From contig NZ_OMWA01000006.1 in assembly GCF_900314615.1 (NCBI RefSeq), positions 35,596-99,595 on the forward strand: a DNA stretch of 64,000 nt, read 5' to 3'. The position numbers and the translations under genes are program-made. Position 1 is the stretch's first letter, and every line of letters begins with the position of its first letter. Origin of the DNA: an uncultured Methanobrevibacter sp. GTDB lineage: Archaea > Methanobacteriota > Methanobacteria > Methanobacteriales > Methanobacteriaceae. Below are positions 17,622 through 26,324 of the stretch, piece after piece. The notes under the pieces are model-generated. The model had not been told where the DNA came from. It did no database searches and worked only from the letters and a program-made list of their open reading frames with translations.

Positions 17622-17884
17622 TCGTCATCCCCTCCCAAAACAATACTAAATGCAACAGTGCCTACAAAACCAAAGAATATTAAAGCTAATGATATATCTC
17701 TAAAGAATTCAAGATTATACAAACCCCCAACAATAAGTAATGCTACTGCAAAAGCATTAACAACTACGGAGCTTCCTAAAAGCCCCATTGAGGTGGATTT
17801 ATATGCACTTGCTCTTAAAGCGGCTAACATTACAATAGCTAATGCGATAACCACGAATATTTCTGAAATAAACAATATATCCAT
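17618..17884 (-). CDS. ehbB: Ehb subunit B (MrpF-like)
   Basis: An 88-residue membrane protein with three helices of the MnhF/MrpF type (LRASAYKSTSMGLLGSSVVVN). An in-frame GTG three codons upstream is possible, but the ATG at 17882-17884 has the better ribosome site. Confidence 0.85.
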   Translation of the reverse strand: MDILFISEIFVVIALAIVMLAALRASAYKSTSMGLLGSSVVVNAFAVALLIVGGLYNLEFFRDISLALIFFGFVGTVAFSIVLGGDDE

Positions 17885-17913
17885 ACTTCTCACTCGACAA
17901 TTTTATAAGAATA

Positions 17914-18228
17914 CTATTCCAGCATTTTTTTGATATAAGGTTCAAACGGAATAATATCCTCTTTTTTTCTAGGAGAAATAGCAGCTACTTTAATAATGTT
18001 ATTCTCACTGTCTAAATCAACAGACAAAGTACCAGGAGTTAAAGAAATACTATTTGCTAAAATTGTTTGAGAAACAGGCCTCTCTAAAACTGTTTCAATA
18101 TCAACAACTATAGGGTCAATATTTCTTCTCATAATTGAATTAAAACAAACACTAATGGTTGATTTAATTATTTCATAAATAAGAACTACGAAATATGCAA
18201 TTCCGTACCCAATTCTAGTCAAAAACAT
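17914..18228 (-). CDS. ehbA: Ehb subunit A (MrpE-like)
   Basis: A 104-residue protein with one long N-terminal helix followed by a soluble domain, like MnhE/MrpE (MRRNIDPIVVDIETVLERP, SISLTPGTLSVD). First gene of the ehb operon, with GGAG upstream. The operon promoter and a dyad lie in the next 285 nt. Confidence 0.88.
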   Translation of the reverse strand: MFLTRIGYGIAYFVVLIYEIIKSTISVCFNSIMRRNIDPIVVDIETVLERPVSQTILANSISLTPGTLSVDLDSENNIIKVAAISPRKKEDIIPFEPYIKKMLE

Positions 18229-18258
18229 TAAACAAGCTCCATTTCATTAAATTAATAG

Positions 18259-18276
18259 AATGTCAAAGATGACATT
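18259..18276. promoter_or_regulatory. Perfect dyad upstream of ehbA
   Basis: AATGTCA-AAGA-TGACATT, a 7-bp perfect inverted repeat, centres about 40 nt before the ehbA start. A/T-rich TATA-like stretches follow at about 18310-18335 on the minus strand, so the dyad would sit at or just after the transcription start. It may be an operator or a leader hairpin for the hydrogenase operon. Confidence 0.45.
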
Positions 18277-18470
18277 ACCTAACAACATTATTATTTATCA
18301 TGATTATTTATTATAAATGTATGCATTTTTATAAAAAATCTAGAAAAACAGTGTTATAATATGAATAAATATTTAAAAAAATATAAACTACCCCAAATGA
18401 TATTTAAATTAAGAAAATAAGAAAAATCTGACAGTTATTTTAGAATTAAAAGAAAATAATTTTTAAAAAA

Positions 18471-18484
18471 AAAGTTTATATATG
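18471..18484 (+). promoter_or_regulatory. TATA box of the ACR3-like permease gene
   Basis: AAAGTTTATATATG lies 39-52 nt before the chosen ATG, predicting a start near 18505 and a short leader. Confidence 0.55.
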
Positions 18485-18522
18485 TCAACCCATAAATTTA
18501 GTCATACCTAAATGTGATGAAT

Positions 18523-19494
18523 ATGGAATTGATAGAAAAATTAGAACCAATAATAATTTTTTCAGCAATAATAGTCGGATTATTATTTTCAAATATTGAC
18601 TTAATAGCACAAAACACAGATTATTTAATAAACATATTCCTATGCCTAATGCTTTACGGATTATTTTTGGAAGTGCCGTTAGGTGAGCTGAAAGACAGTT
18701 TTAAAAATGTCAAATTTACATCAACAAGTCTGATAATCAATTTCATATGGACACCATTATTCGGATATTTTTTAGGATCACTATTTCTAAAAGGCAACCT
18801 TGATATTGTTATCGGATTTTTCATGTTAATACTGACCCCATGTACCGACTGGTATCTGGTATTTACCAAAATGGCAAAAGGAGATATTAAACTAAGTCTA
18901 TCAATCCTGCCAATAAATTTAGTGCTGCAAATCATTTTGCTTCCGATTTACCTTGTGATATTTTTCTCAAGCGGAAATACAATAGATTACACACAACTTG
19001 CATATTCACTATTAATTGTTATTGTAATACCGTTTATTGCAGCCCAAATTACAAAATTTATATTGAATAACAATTTAAATGAAAAAGCAAGCAGTTTATT
19101 CAGCTCTCTTCAAATCTGGTTTTTATCTCTTGCAGTATTTTGCATATTCGCAAGTCAGGGCGAGCTGTTATTTTCAAATCTAAACTCAGTTGTAAAAATA
19201 TTTATTCCATTGATTATTTTCTTTGGAGTTAATATGATAATTGACCTGCTTTTATCTGAAAAAATTAATTTCACATACCCCAAATATGCAAGCCTTACAA
19301 TGACAACACTGGCCCGTAATTCACCGTTGGCGCTGGCGATTGCAATAAACTCTTTCCCAGGCCATGAACTGATTTCCATTGCACTGGTAATCGGACCATT
19401 AATAGAACTGCCAGTATTGTATATTGTATCAAAATTCTGTTTGTGGGTTAAAAATTCAGGACTGTTCTTTGTTTGTCAGAACAAGTTATTTTAG
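18523..19494 (+). CDS. ACR3/bile acid:sodium symporter family permease
   Basis: About 323 residues with ten hydrophobic helices, of the BASS superfamily. The TPCTDWYLVFTKMAKGD segment closely follows the ACR3 arsenite-permease motif around its essential cysteine, and NSPLALAIAINSFPG matches the second conserved region. Arsenite or thiol-metalloid export is the best guess, but no arsR, arsC or arsA is beside it. GTGATG precedes the ATG at 18523; a GTG at 18514 and ATG at 18517 are also in frame. The end overlaps the next convergent gene by 9 nt. Confidence 0.82.
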   Translation: MELIEKLEPIIIFSAIIVGLLFSNIDLIAQNTDYLINIFLCLMLYGLFLEVPLGELKDSFKNVKFTSTSLIINFIWTPLFGYFLGSLFLKGNLDIVIGFFMLILTPCTDWYLVFTKMAKGDIKLSLSILPINLVLQIILLPIYLVIFFSSGNTIDYTQLAYSLLIVIVIPFIAAQITKFILNNNLNEKASSLFSSLQIWFLSLAVFCIFASQGELLFSNLNSVVKIFIPLIIFFGVNMIIDLLLSEKINFTYPKYASLTMTTLARNSPLALAIAINSFPGHELISIALVIGPLIELPVLYIVSKFCLWVKNSGLFFVCQNKLF

Positions 19495-20538
19495 AGAAGA
19501 AGTGAATTTTCTTAAAGGTTTTGTAATCTTCCAGCTTTTAGATTCTTCCAAAGTTTTAACTTTACGATTGCAGTCATACAGTTTAATTGCAAGACTGGCT
19601 TCCTTTAAAGTATCAGAATCAATTATCAGATTTGCCTTGTCTGCATCCTTGGTTAAAATCAATGAATTATTTTCAAAATCAATGCTTTTTAGAGTACTTT
19701 TCGCTTTAGTGTAGTATTCGTCAGAGTCTGCAAAACCCATATAATAAACCAGTTTAACAGCTTGGAATGCTTCAAATTCTTTCCTAAATTCATCGAAATA
19801 ATTATTGTCCTTTAAATAATTCTCGATAATATCCGATAATGTGAAAAAATTAATCGTATTTGATGAAGAATGAACCAGTGAATCATCATTTTCACGATAG
19901 AAATAGAGATATTCCGGTACAAAAGAAATTTTTTGAGCCTGAAGAAAAGTTTTTACATGAAACGGTGCATCAGAATATGATTTGATTTGCGGAAATGTAA
20001 AATCGTCACTGCTTTTTAAGAATTCATAGCTGTAAAGTTTCAGCCATGGAGCAAACAGATCATTTAGAACATGACTTTTAATATCTTTATAATTGAATGT
20101 GAAATCGTTGAAATTAACCCCACCGAACTCCTTGTCCAAATCAAATGCGGGAAATTTATATTTTTCACCGTTCTTTATAAAAAATGCTTTTAGGATGCAA
20201 ATTTCAGAATCATTGGAAGTGATATTATTGTACAGTTTTTTAAATGCATTTGAATCAAGATAATCATCAGAATCCATGAAATAAACATATCGTCCATTAA
20301 CCATGTTTAAGGCATTGTTTCTGGTTTTTGCAACACCCATGTTTTCCTGATTTATGACAGTAATGCGCTCATCTGATTTTTCATATTCTTCAAGTATTTT
20401 TAAAGAGTTGTCAGAAGATCCATCGTTAATGCATAATATTTCAATGTCTTTAAATGTTTGATTTGTCAGGCTGTCCAAACATTCCCTTAAATAACTTTCA
20501 CTGTTGTAGACCGGCAATATTACTGAAATTTCAACCAT
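19486..20538 (-). CDS. Family 2 glycosyltransferase
   Basis: A 350-residue GT-A fold enzyme. The N-terminus shows VILPVYNSESYLRECLDSL, then CINDGSSDNS and the metal-binding DSDDYLD at about residues 94-100. The C-terminal 100 residues are variable. It should transfer a sugar from a nucleotide sugar to a surface glycan or lipid. No membrane segment. Runs tail to tail with the permease gene; promoter unclear. Confidence 0.88.
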   Translation of the reverse strand: MVEISVILPVYNSESYLRECLDSLTNQTFKDIEILCINDGSSDNSLKILEEYEKSDERITVINQENMGVAKTRNNALNMVNGRYVYFMDSDDYLDSNAFKKLYNNITSNDSEICILKAFFIKNGEKYKFPAFDLDKEFGGVNFNDFTFNYKDIKSHVLNDLFAPWLKLYSYEFLKSSDDFTFPQIKSYSDAPFHVKTFLQAQKISFVPEYLYFYRENDDSLVHSSSNTINFFTLSDIIENYLKDNNYFDEFRKEFEAFQAVKLVYYMGFADSDEYYTKAKSTLKSIDFENNSLILTKDADKANLIIDSDTLKEASLAIKLYDCNRKVKTLEESKSWKITKPLRKFTSSLK

Positions 20539-20588
20539 ACTATCAGACCATATATATCTTTTTAATCATTTAAATATCAATGACATAG

Positions 20589-20612
20589 CTCTTTCAAAAA
20601 CTTTGTTGATTT
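20589..20612 (+). repeat. 24-bp inverted repeat, left copy
   Basis: CTCTTTCAAAAACTTTGTTG followed by ATTT; its reverse complement recurs at 22565-22588 with one mismatch. The two copies flank the FUSC-like gene. A related ATGCACTCTT string lies just downstream at 20621-20630. Confidence 0.6.
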
Positions 20613-20699
20613 TCGAAAACATGCACTCTTCAGATTCACATCAAATTTCTAAAGTAATTTTAATTCAAAAGCAGACGTTAATCATTCGAAATAGAATTA

Positions 20700-22478
20700 T
20701 TAATCAAATCCTTCGATAATCATCTGTTCATCTTTAAACAGACTCATGACATGTTCCATTGAATATGCCAATATTTTATCTTTGATATTTAAATTTACAT
20801 CTGCCAATGCATTATCATCAATTATTTCAACCAAATTTTTAGCCAAATCATCAGATATTGGAATCAAATCCAGATAATTCAAAATAAAATTGCAAATATC
20901 AGTAATTTTTATCTGCAGATTATATAATTCTCGGTTTTCCTCAGTTATTTCAATGTTTTCCCGTACAACATTGCTTAAAACCAATAATGTTGTTTTTTTA
21001 TCAGGCCCCGTTGCCATGCATTTCTGTTTAACCAAATCGATTGACTGTTGATTTAGCATATAAGATGTTTTCAAATTGTTCTTTGTTTCTATTTCAACAG
21101 AATAAGGCAGGAATTTGTAATTGAATAATGTGACAACTACAACTGCAACAGTTACCCACAATATCTTCAATTCCATTGCTTCAGGTGGTGGAATATACAT
21201 CAGTGCAGTCATGACTGATATCACAGTAGTGACAATTGTCAAAATCAGTTTATCCTCCAATTTAAGGACCATTATAAACATGCAGACAACCATTACTGCA
21301 ACAGAAATTACGTTAAATGAAACGTTGAGATAAGGGACAATTATGAGAATTGCCGCAAAAATTAAAACTCCAATAAATGTTCCCTGAAGCCGTGACTTTG
21401 CAGAATATGCAACATCATTAATATAAGGCAACATTAACGAGATTGTAGCGAAATATAGCCATTTTGTAAATGGCAAATTAAACATCAGCGTCAGTAGCTG
21501 CCAGACAAACATTAAAAAGGCCATTTTAAATGCAAAAGTAAACTTGGCTGATCTGAAGCTGAAATACTGTCTGATTAATGATTTGAACTGGGTTTTTAAT
21601 GTGTTTTTATCCGGAAGCATTATTTCATCGGTTAAATCTTTTCTGATTTCATTTGAAATTATCTCCAAATTCAATAAAACAAGATACATTACTTTTGATT
21701 CTATTTCAATGCCGTCAAATATGTCCTCCAAATCAATTTGTTTGATTTGAGACAAAACACTTCTTATGTAAAGCAGTTCCTTATTTGACAAATCATGCTC
21801 AGATATAATCTTTCCAATGTATTGAAATGATTTGACAACATTCAAAACGGATTTGTGAATTTCAGATGGGAAATATTTATACTCGGACCTGTTGAAAATA
21901 CTCAAATAAAATCCGTTGATTGTACGGAAATTATCCGAAAGAACATCTTTTCCATCCAATTTCAAATCTATAGCTTTGTCTAATTCAGAAATTAACATGT
22001 CAATAGTTGCTTTTGACAGTTTATAATCCTTTTTCCTGTTAATTGCCATATTCAATCCAACGATAAAAACCGCACCGAAGACAAGAGACAAAAGCCTCAT
22101 CGGCAGCATTTCAACAGAAACCGGAATTCCAACCATCATAAAATATATCATCAGGTACGGCAAATAAACATGGGTACCAAAAAGATTATAGGACGTGAAA
22201 GTAGTTGCAAAGACAACAACAAAGGTCAATATGCATCCAAAGATAGTCAAAGGATTATTCAAAAACGATGTAATGCCTAACACCAAGAGCAATAACAGTA
22301 TTTTAATAAAAGAAGATTTTGCTTTAAATGACAAATCATTACCCAGATTCATGAACGCCGCCATGACTACCATCATACCGATTACTGCATTTTGACTTCC
22401 AAACAGCACCATATAAACAATCATGAACAACATCATTGAGACAAACATGATAATTTTTGATTTTATTGCCCTATTCAT
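20700..22478 (-). CDS. FUSC-family membrane protein
   Basis: A 592-residue protein with two hydrophobic blocks (about residues 8-150 and 315-460), each of five to six helices, separated by a 160-residue soluble region. This is the two-repeat FUSC/aromatic-acid-exporter layout; the second block has KSRLQGTFIGVLIF, a typical FUSC motif. Likely an efflux component, substrate unknown. It stands alone and is flanked by an inverted repeat. Confidence 0.82.
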   Translation of the reverse strand: MNRAIKSKIIMFVSMMLFMIVYMVLFGSQNAVIGMMVVMAAFMNLGNDLSFKAKSSFIKILLLLLVLGITSFLNNPLTIFGCILTFVVVFATTFTSYNLFGTHVYLPYLMIYFMMVGIPVSVEMLPMRLLSLVFGAVFIVGLNMAINRKKDYKLSKATIDMLISELDKAIDLKLDGKDVLSDNFRTINGFYLSIFNRSEYKYFPSEIHKSVLNVVKSFQYIGKIISEHDLSNKELLYIRSVLSQIKQIDLEDIFDGIEIESKVMYLVLLNLEIISNEIRKDLTDEIMLPDKNTLKTQFKSLIRQYFSFRSAKFTFAFKMAFLMFVWQLLTLMFNLPFTKWLYFATISLMLPYINDVAYSAKSRLQGTFIGVLIFAAILIIVPYLNVSFNVISVAVMVVCMFIMVLKLEDKLILTIVTTVISVMTALMYIPPPEAMELKILWVTVAVVVVTLFNYKFLPYSVEIETKNNLKTSYMLNQQSIDLVKQKCMATGPDKKTTLLVLSNVVRENIEITEENRELYNLQIKITDICNFILNYLDLIPISDDLAKNLVEIIDDNALADVNLNIKDKILAYSMEHVMSLFKDEQMIIEGFD

Positions 22479-22564
22479 AATTACTCTAATAATATATTTT
22501 ATTAAGAATTAAAATAAGTTAATTATTTTTAAACAGAATGAAAAAATTTTAATGAAAAAATTTC

Positions 22565-22588
22565 AAATCAACAAAATTTTTGAAAGAG
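22565..22588 (-). repeat. 24-bp inverted repeat, right copy
   Basis: Reverse complement reads CTCTTTCAAAAATTTTGTTG plus ATTT, matching the copy at 20589-20612 in 23 of 24 positions. It lies about 85 nt upstream of the FUSC-like gene start, in a gene-free stretch of 134 nt. Confidence 0.6.
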
Positions 22589-22612
22589 TGCATAATATTC
22601 AAACTGGTACGA

Positions 22613-23323
22613 TTACAGTTTTAAAAAAAGATACTGCTCAAAAAGATTATACAATACAGGAGCATGATATATCAAAGCCAAAACTATTAAAATAAATATT
22701 GAAGCCCAACCGAAATTACTGCGGACTTTTTTTGAAGATAATGGCGCAAATATTTTTATTCCTGCCGGAGTAAATGAGTCCAGTACGATATGTGAAAACA
22801 GTCCCAAAAATATTGCCACTATGATTTCAATATAGTTAACCTCACCAGTGTTGAAAATGAATAAACTAACAAAAAACACCGGTAAAAATATCATCAGCAC
22901 CTTTTTGTTTAAAAATAAAAAGCTTAAAAGTGCAATTAGAATTGCCATTAGCAAATAATAATTTTGCAAATCAGTGAGGTTTGTAACCAGCTGAAATGCC
23001 CAAATTAGTATTAGACTAATAGCGGAGGTCAATATAATTGCACCAAAAATGGAGTGAGTGAAGCTCCTGTGTTCTGAAAAGTAAAAGCATGCTCCCAGAA
23101 ACACAATGATTAAACCAATCAAATAAGGTAATTTAAGGATGTATAGTGATATAAACACTACTAATCCCAAAATAATCAACTTATAAACATTATCCTTTTT
23201 GAATTTATGGTCAAAATCAGGGACATTTGCACCAATCAGACTTAAAGCAAGTAACAGAGGACTATGAAAAAACATCAATGAAATAATCAATGCAAATATC
23301 GAATGTCCTTTATAAGTTGACAT
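22613..23323 (-). CDS. YdjM-like membrane-bound metal-dependent hydrolase
   Basis: A 236-residue membrane protein of the YdjM/DUF457 family. The metal-binding pattern is spread over ANVPDFDHKFK (about residue 33), SEHRSFTHSIFG (about 87-98) and FSHIVLDSFTPAG (about 176). Six or so helices lie between. The family's reaction is poorly known. Start follows AAGGTGATGAG. A shared 21-bp element lies about 50 nt upstream. Confidence 0.85.
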   Translation of the reverse strand: MSTYKGHSIFALIISLMFFHSPLLLALSLIGANVPDFDHKFKKDNVYKLIILGLVVFISLYILKLPYLIGLIIVFLGACFYFSEHRSFTHSIFGAIILTSAISLILIWAFQLVTNLTDLQNYYLLMAILIALLSFLFLNKKVLMIFLPVFFVSLFIFNTGEVNYIEIIVAIFLGLFSHIVLDSFTPAGIKIFAPLSSKKVRSNFGWASIFILIVLALIYHAPVLYNLFEQYLFLKL

Positions 23324-23373
23324 CTCATCACCTTACTAGTACATATAAAAAATATATTAAAAGTAATTTATCC

Positions 23374-23394
23374 GAGAGCATTTGATAAGTAATA
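23374..23394 (-). repeat. Shared 21-bp upstream element, copy 1
   Basis: On the minus strand TATTACTTATCAAATGCTCT plus C, upstream of the YdjM-like gene and just before its A/T-rich promoter. A 20-of-21 match lies at 44198-44218 upstream of hjc in the same relative orientation. Confidence 0.5.
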
Positions 23395-23405
23395 GTGTGA
23401 AAAAA

Positions 23406-24155
23406 TTAAGGTAATTTAACTCCAAAATAAGTTAAAAAACTTTTCATCTGTGCCAGAGATTTATCAATACTGCCAAAGGCCACATTACAGAATGGTGACA
23501 GCACTTCCCCTGTTATTGCAGGAGTTCCACGTAAATTACAGACATCTTCAACAGCACCTTTATATGAAGAGCCCGCAAAGTCAAATGAAATTATTTCAGA
23601 CCCCATATCTTTTGAAATATAATTTGCTATTAAAAAGCTTTCAGGAGATGGAGATTTTGATGAAAAAATAGATTCAAATCCGGGATTCGCATTAAATGAA
23701 GTTGAATGAAAATCACCAACAAAATCAATTTCCAAACAGGCAACAGCTTTAACTATCAGATTGCTGACAGAATTTTTCATATGGGCAGACCTGTTCAAAT
23801 CCATTGAATTGAAAGTTCGCTCATTGTTCATGGTTGCATTAGGAGCTGCAAACGGAATAAAATAAATAGTATGAGATAAGTCTTTACCAAGCATTTCATT
23901 CATTAACCTTAAGTTTGCACACTGAGGAGGCAGTTCATTGCCATGAATACCTGATAAGATTAATAATTTGGATTTGCCATCGCCCATTTTAAAAATTGGT
24001 GTTCCAAAAACAGATTTTTCTAAAATAAATTGATTAAATTTGTTTAGCTCGATGTGTTCAAAGATCTGTCGGTTTCTTGAAACATAACCTCCTGAAAAAT
24101 TACAGACATAAGCCATTTCAAGATTTTCAAATTCATCAATTTTTTTAAAATGCAT
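23406..24155 (-). CDS. Succinylglutamate desuccinylase/aspartoacylase family zinc hydrolase
   Basis: A 249-residue M14-like zinc enzyme. The first ligand pair is SGIHGNELPP (HxxE, about residues 74-77) and the third ligand is in GDFHSTSF. RTFNSMDLNR carries the substrate-binding arginines. It should cleave an N-acyl or amide bond of a small substrate, not yet identifiable. No promoter motif beyond an A/T-rich stretch shared with the divergent helicase gene. Confidence 0.82.
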   Translation of the reverse strand: MHFKKIDEFENLEMAYVCNFSGGYVSRNRQIFEHIELNKFNQFILEKSVFGTPIFKMGDGKSKLLILSGIHGNELPPQCANLRLMNEMLGKDLSHTIYFIPFAAPNATMNNERTFNSMDLNRSAHMKNSVSNLIVKAVACLEIDFVGDFHSTSFNANPGFESIFSSKSPSPESFLIANYISKDMGSEIISFDFAGSSYKGAVEDVCNLRGTPAITGEVLSPFCNVAFGSIDKSLAQMKSFLTYFGVKLP

Positions 24156-24198
24156 AATTAATTATACAGTGACGCTCTTATTTAAAACTAGGGATTGG

Positions 24199-26121
24199 AT
24201 GAAAAAATATATAAAAAATTTAATAAGATTAGTCAATTACGAAAGAGATGCGGAAATTGAGCTGATGAGATTTGAAATAGCTCATATGTCCGGACAGAAA
24301 AGAGAAGAATTAGGCCGTGCCATCAATAAAGTTAAAGGAAAATATATTGGTGAGGAATTAGGCTTAAAAATTGTCCAGTTTGGAAGATCAGAAGTTATTG
24401 ACACTGAAATTTCAGTGGGAGATATGGTTTTGGTAAGTACAGATAATCCTTTAAAAAGTGATTTTACAGGAACAGTTACCGAAAAAGGAGCCAGATTCAT
24501 TAAAGTGGCTTTTGATAAAAGAATTCCAAAATGGGTAGTAAAAAAGAAAGTCCGACTTGATTTATATGCAAATGACGTTACTTTCAGAAGAATGGAAGAC
24601 AATCTTAAACATTTAAGCTTAAAAGGAAAAAATGCTCTGGAATACATTTTAAATGAAAGAAACCCCAAGCCAAACCGTTCAACACCTTATATTAGCTATA
24701 TTGATGAAAATTTAAATGAATCCCAAAAATCCGCTATTGAAAATGCTCTTTCATGTGAAAACTTCTTTTTAATACATGGTCCGTTCGGAACCGGAAAAAC
24801 AAGAACTTTAGTTGAACTAATCTCACAGGAAACCCGTCAGAATCACAAAGTGCTGGCTACAGCCGAAAGCAATGCCGCTGTAGACAATATTTTAGAAAGG
24901 CTGATGGACAACAAAAAGTTAAATCTCACAAGACTCGGACATCCCCAAAGAGTTTCAAAACACAATATTACACAGACTTTAGCATATAAAGTTGAAAATC
25001 ACAAATTAAACAAGAAAATATCCAAAATTCACAAAAAGATTGATAATCTGATTGAGAAAAGAAAAGTTTATACCAAACCGACACCACAATACCGCAGAGG
25101 CTTTGGAGATTATGATATTCTCTACAATGCTTCTAAAGGAAAAGGCGGACGGGGAATTAGTCCTGATAAAATGAAGTCAATGGCAAAGTGGATTGAATAT
25201 AATCAGGAAATCGATGAACTGCATGATGAAATAAAAAGAATAGAAAACAAGATGATCAGAGATATAATTGAAACCAGTGATGTTATTTTGTCTACAAATT
25301 CATCAGCAGCCCTTGAATCAATTTCCAGAACAAAATTCGATGTTGCAATTATTGATGAAGCTTCACAGGCAACAATTCCAAGCGTTTTAATACCTATTGC
25401 GAAGGCCCATAGATTTATCCTTGCAGGAGACCATAAACAGCTTCCACCAACTATAATAAGCGATAAAGCTCAGAATTTGGAAAAAACATTATTTGAAGAG
25501 TTGATTAGAATATACCCATTTAAATCACAACTTTTGAATGTTCAATACCGTATGAATTCACTGTTAATGAAGTTTCCAAATGCTGAATTCTACAATAACG
25601 GCCTTAAAAGCGATTCAAGTGTTGATGACATTACCATTAACGACATTATAAATTCTAATGAAAAAGAAGAAGCAATATTATTTATTAATACTTCAAACAA
25701 AGATTTGGACGGTGAAAAACACCTGAAAGATTCAAAATCCATAATTAACCAGCTCGAGGCAGATATTGCAGTCAGTGTTGCCAATGATTATCTGCAGGCA
25801 GGACTTGAAGAGGACGACATCGGAATAATCAGCCCTTATGCAGACCAGGTGAAAATTATCCAGGACAGAACACCTGTTGAAGTTAAAACAGTTGACGGTT
25901 TTCAGGGAAGAGAAAAGGAAATTATTATAATTTCCACAGTCAGAAGTAATGAAAATGGAAATATTGGATTTTTAAGAGATTTAAGAAGATTAAACGTTGC
26001 AATCACAAGAGCTAAAAGAAAACTGATTATTATCGGCAACAAGGAGACATTGAAAAACAATCCGACATACCTGCGACTTATAGAATTTGTTGAAGAAAGA
26101 AAGTTATTGAGAAATATTTAG
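24199..26121 (+). CDS. IGHMBP2/Dna2-like superfamily 1 helicase
   Basis: About 640 residues. The N-terminal 160 residues form a small beta domain like that of IGHMBP2. Helicase motifs follow: Walker A HGPFGTGKTRTLVE, AESNAAVDN (Ia), DEASQATIPS (II), AGDHKQLPPT (III), QYRMNSLLMKFPN (IV), VKTVDGFQGREKEIIIIS (V) and LNVAITRAKRKLIIIG (VI). It is an ATP-dependent 5'-3' helicase on DNA or RNA. AGGG 5 nt before the ATG at 24199 favours this start over a GTG at 24169. Confidence 0.92.
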   Translation: MKKYIKNLIRLVNYERDAEIELMRFEIAHMSGQKREELGRAINKVKGKYIGEELGLKIVQFGRSEVIDTEISVGDMVLVSTDNPLKSDFTGTVTEKGARFIKVAFDKRIPKWVVKKKVRLDLYANDVTFRRMEDNLKHLSLKGKNALEYILNERNPKPNRSTPYISYIDENLNESQKSAIENALSCENFFLIHGPFGTGKTRTLVELISQETRQNHKVLATAESNAAVDNILERLMDNKKLNLTRLGHPQRVSKHNITQTLAYKVENHKLNKKISKIHKKIDNLIEKRKVYTKPTPQYRRGFGDYDILYNASKGKGGRGISPDKMKSMAKWIEYNQEIDELHDEIKRIENKMIRDIIETSDVILSTNSSAALESISRTKFDVAIIDEASQATIPSVLIPIAKAHRFILAGDHKQLPPTIISDKAQNLEKTLFEELIRIYPFKSQLLNVQYRMNSLLMKFPNAEFYNNGLKSDSSVDDITINDIINSNEKEEAILFINTSNKDLDGEKHLKDSKSIINQLEADIAVSVANDYLQAGLEEDDIGIISPYADQVKIIQDRTPVEVKTVDGFQGREKEIIIISTVRSNENGNIGFLRDLRRLNVAITRAKRKLIIIGNKETLKNNPTYLRLIEFVEERKLLRNI

Positions 26122-26168
26122 GCAAACCTAAACTTTTATATACTATGAAAAACTAACTAATAATCAAG

Positions 26169-26241
26169 ACTCTTAATTGATGTTTCAATTTTTAAAGCCC
26201 ATATAACTTTTCAACCTCAATTATATTCTTCAATTAAGAGT
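26169..26241. promoter_or_regulatory. 12-bp inverted repeat upstream of argG
   Basis: ACTCTTAATTGA (26169-26180) and its perfect complement TCAATTAAGAGT (26230-26241) are 49 nt apart. The second arm ends about 80 nt before argG. TATA-like stretches lie between 26265 and 26315, so the pair is upstream of the likely argG transcription start. Possibly a looped operator, or a terminator structure of the helicase gene. Confidence 0.4.
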
Positions 26242-26324
26242 TTTCTTCTGTCTTATTTTCAAAATTATAAATACTATAAACTATAAAATAATTAACATAA
26301 CTTATTTTTATATATGGTGATTAA

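Noticed and set aside
17611..17933. Plus-strand frame of 109 codons opposite ehbB/ehbA
   Set aside because: Antisense to two ehb genes that are supported by family similarity and overlap spacing.
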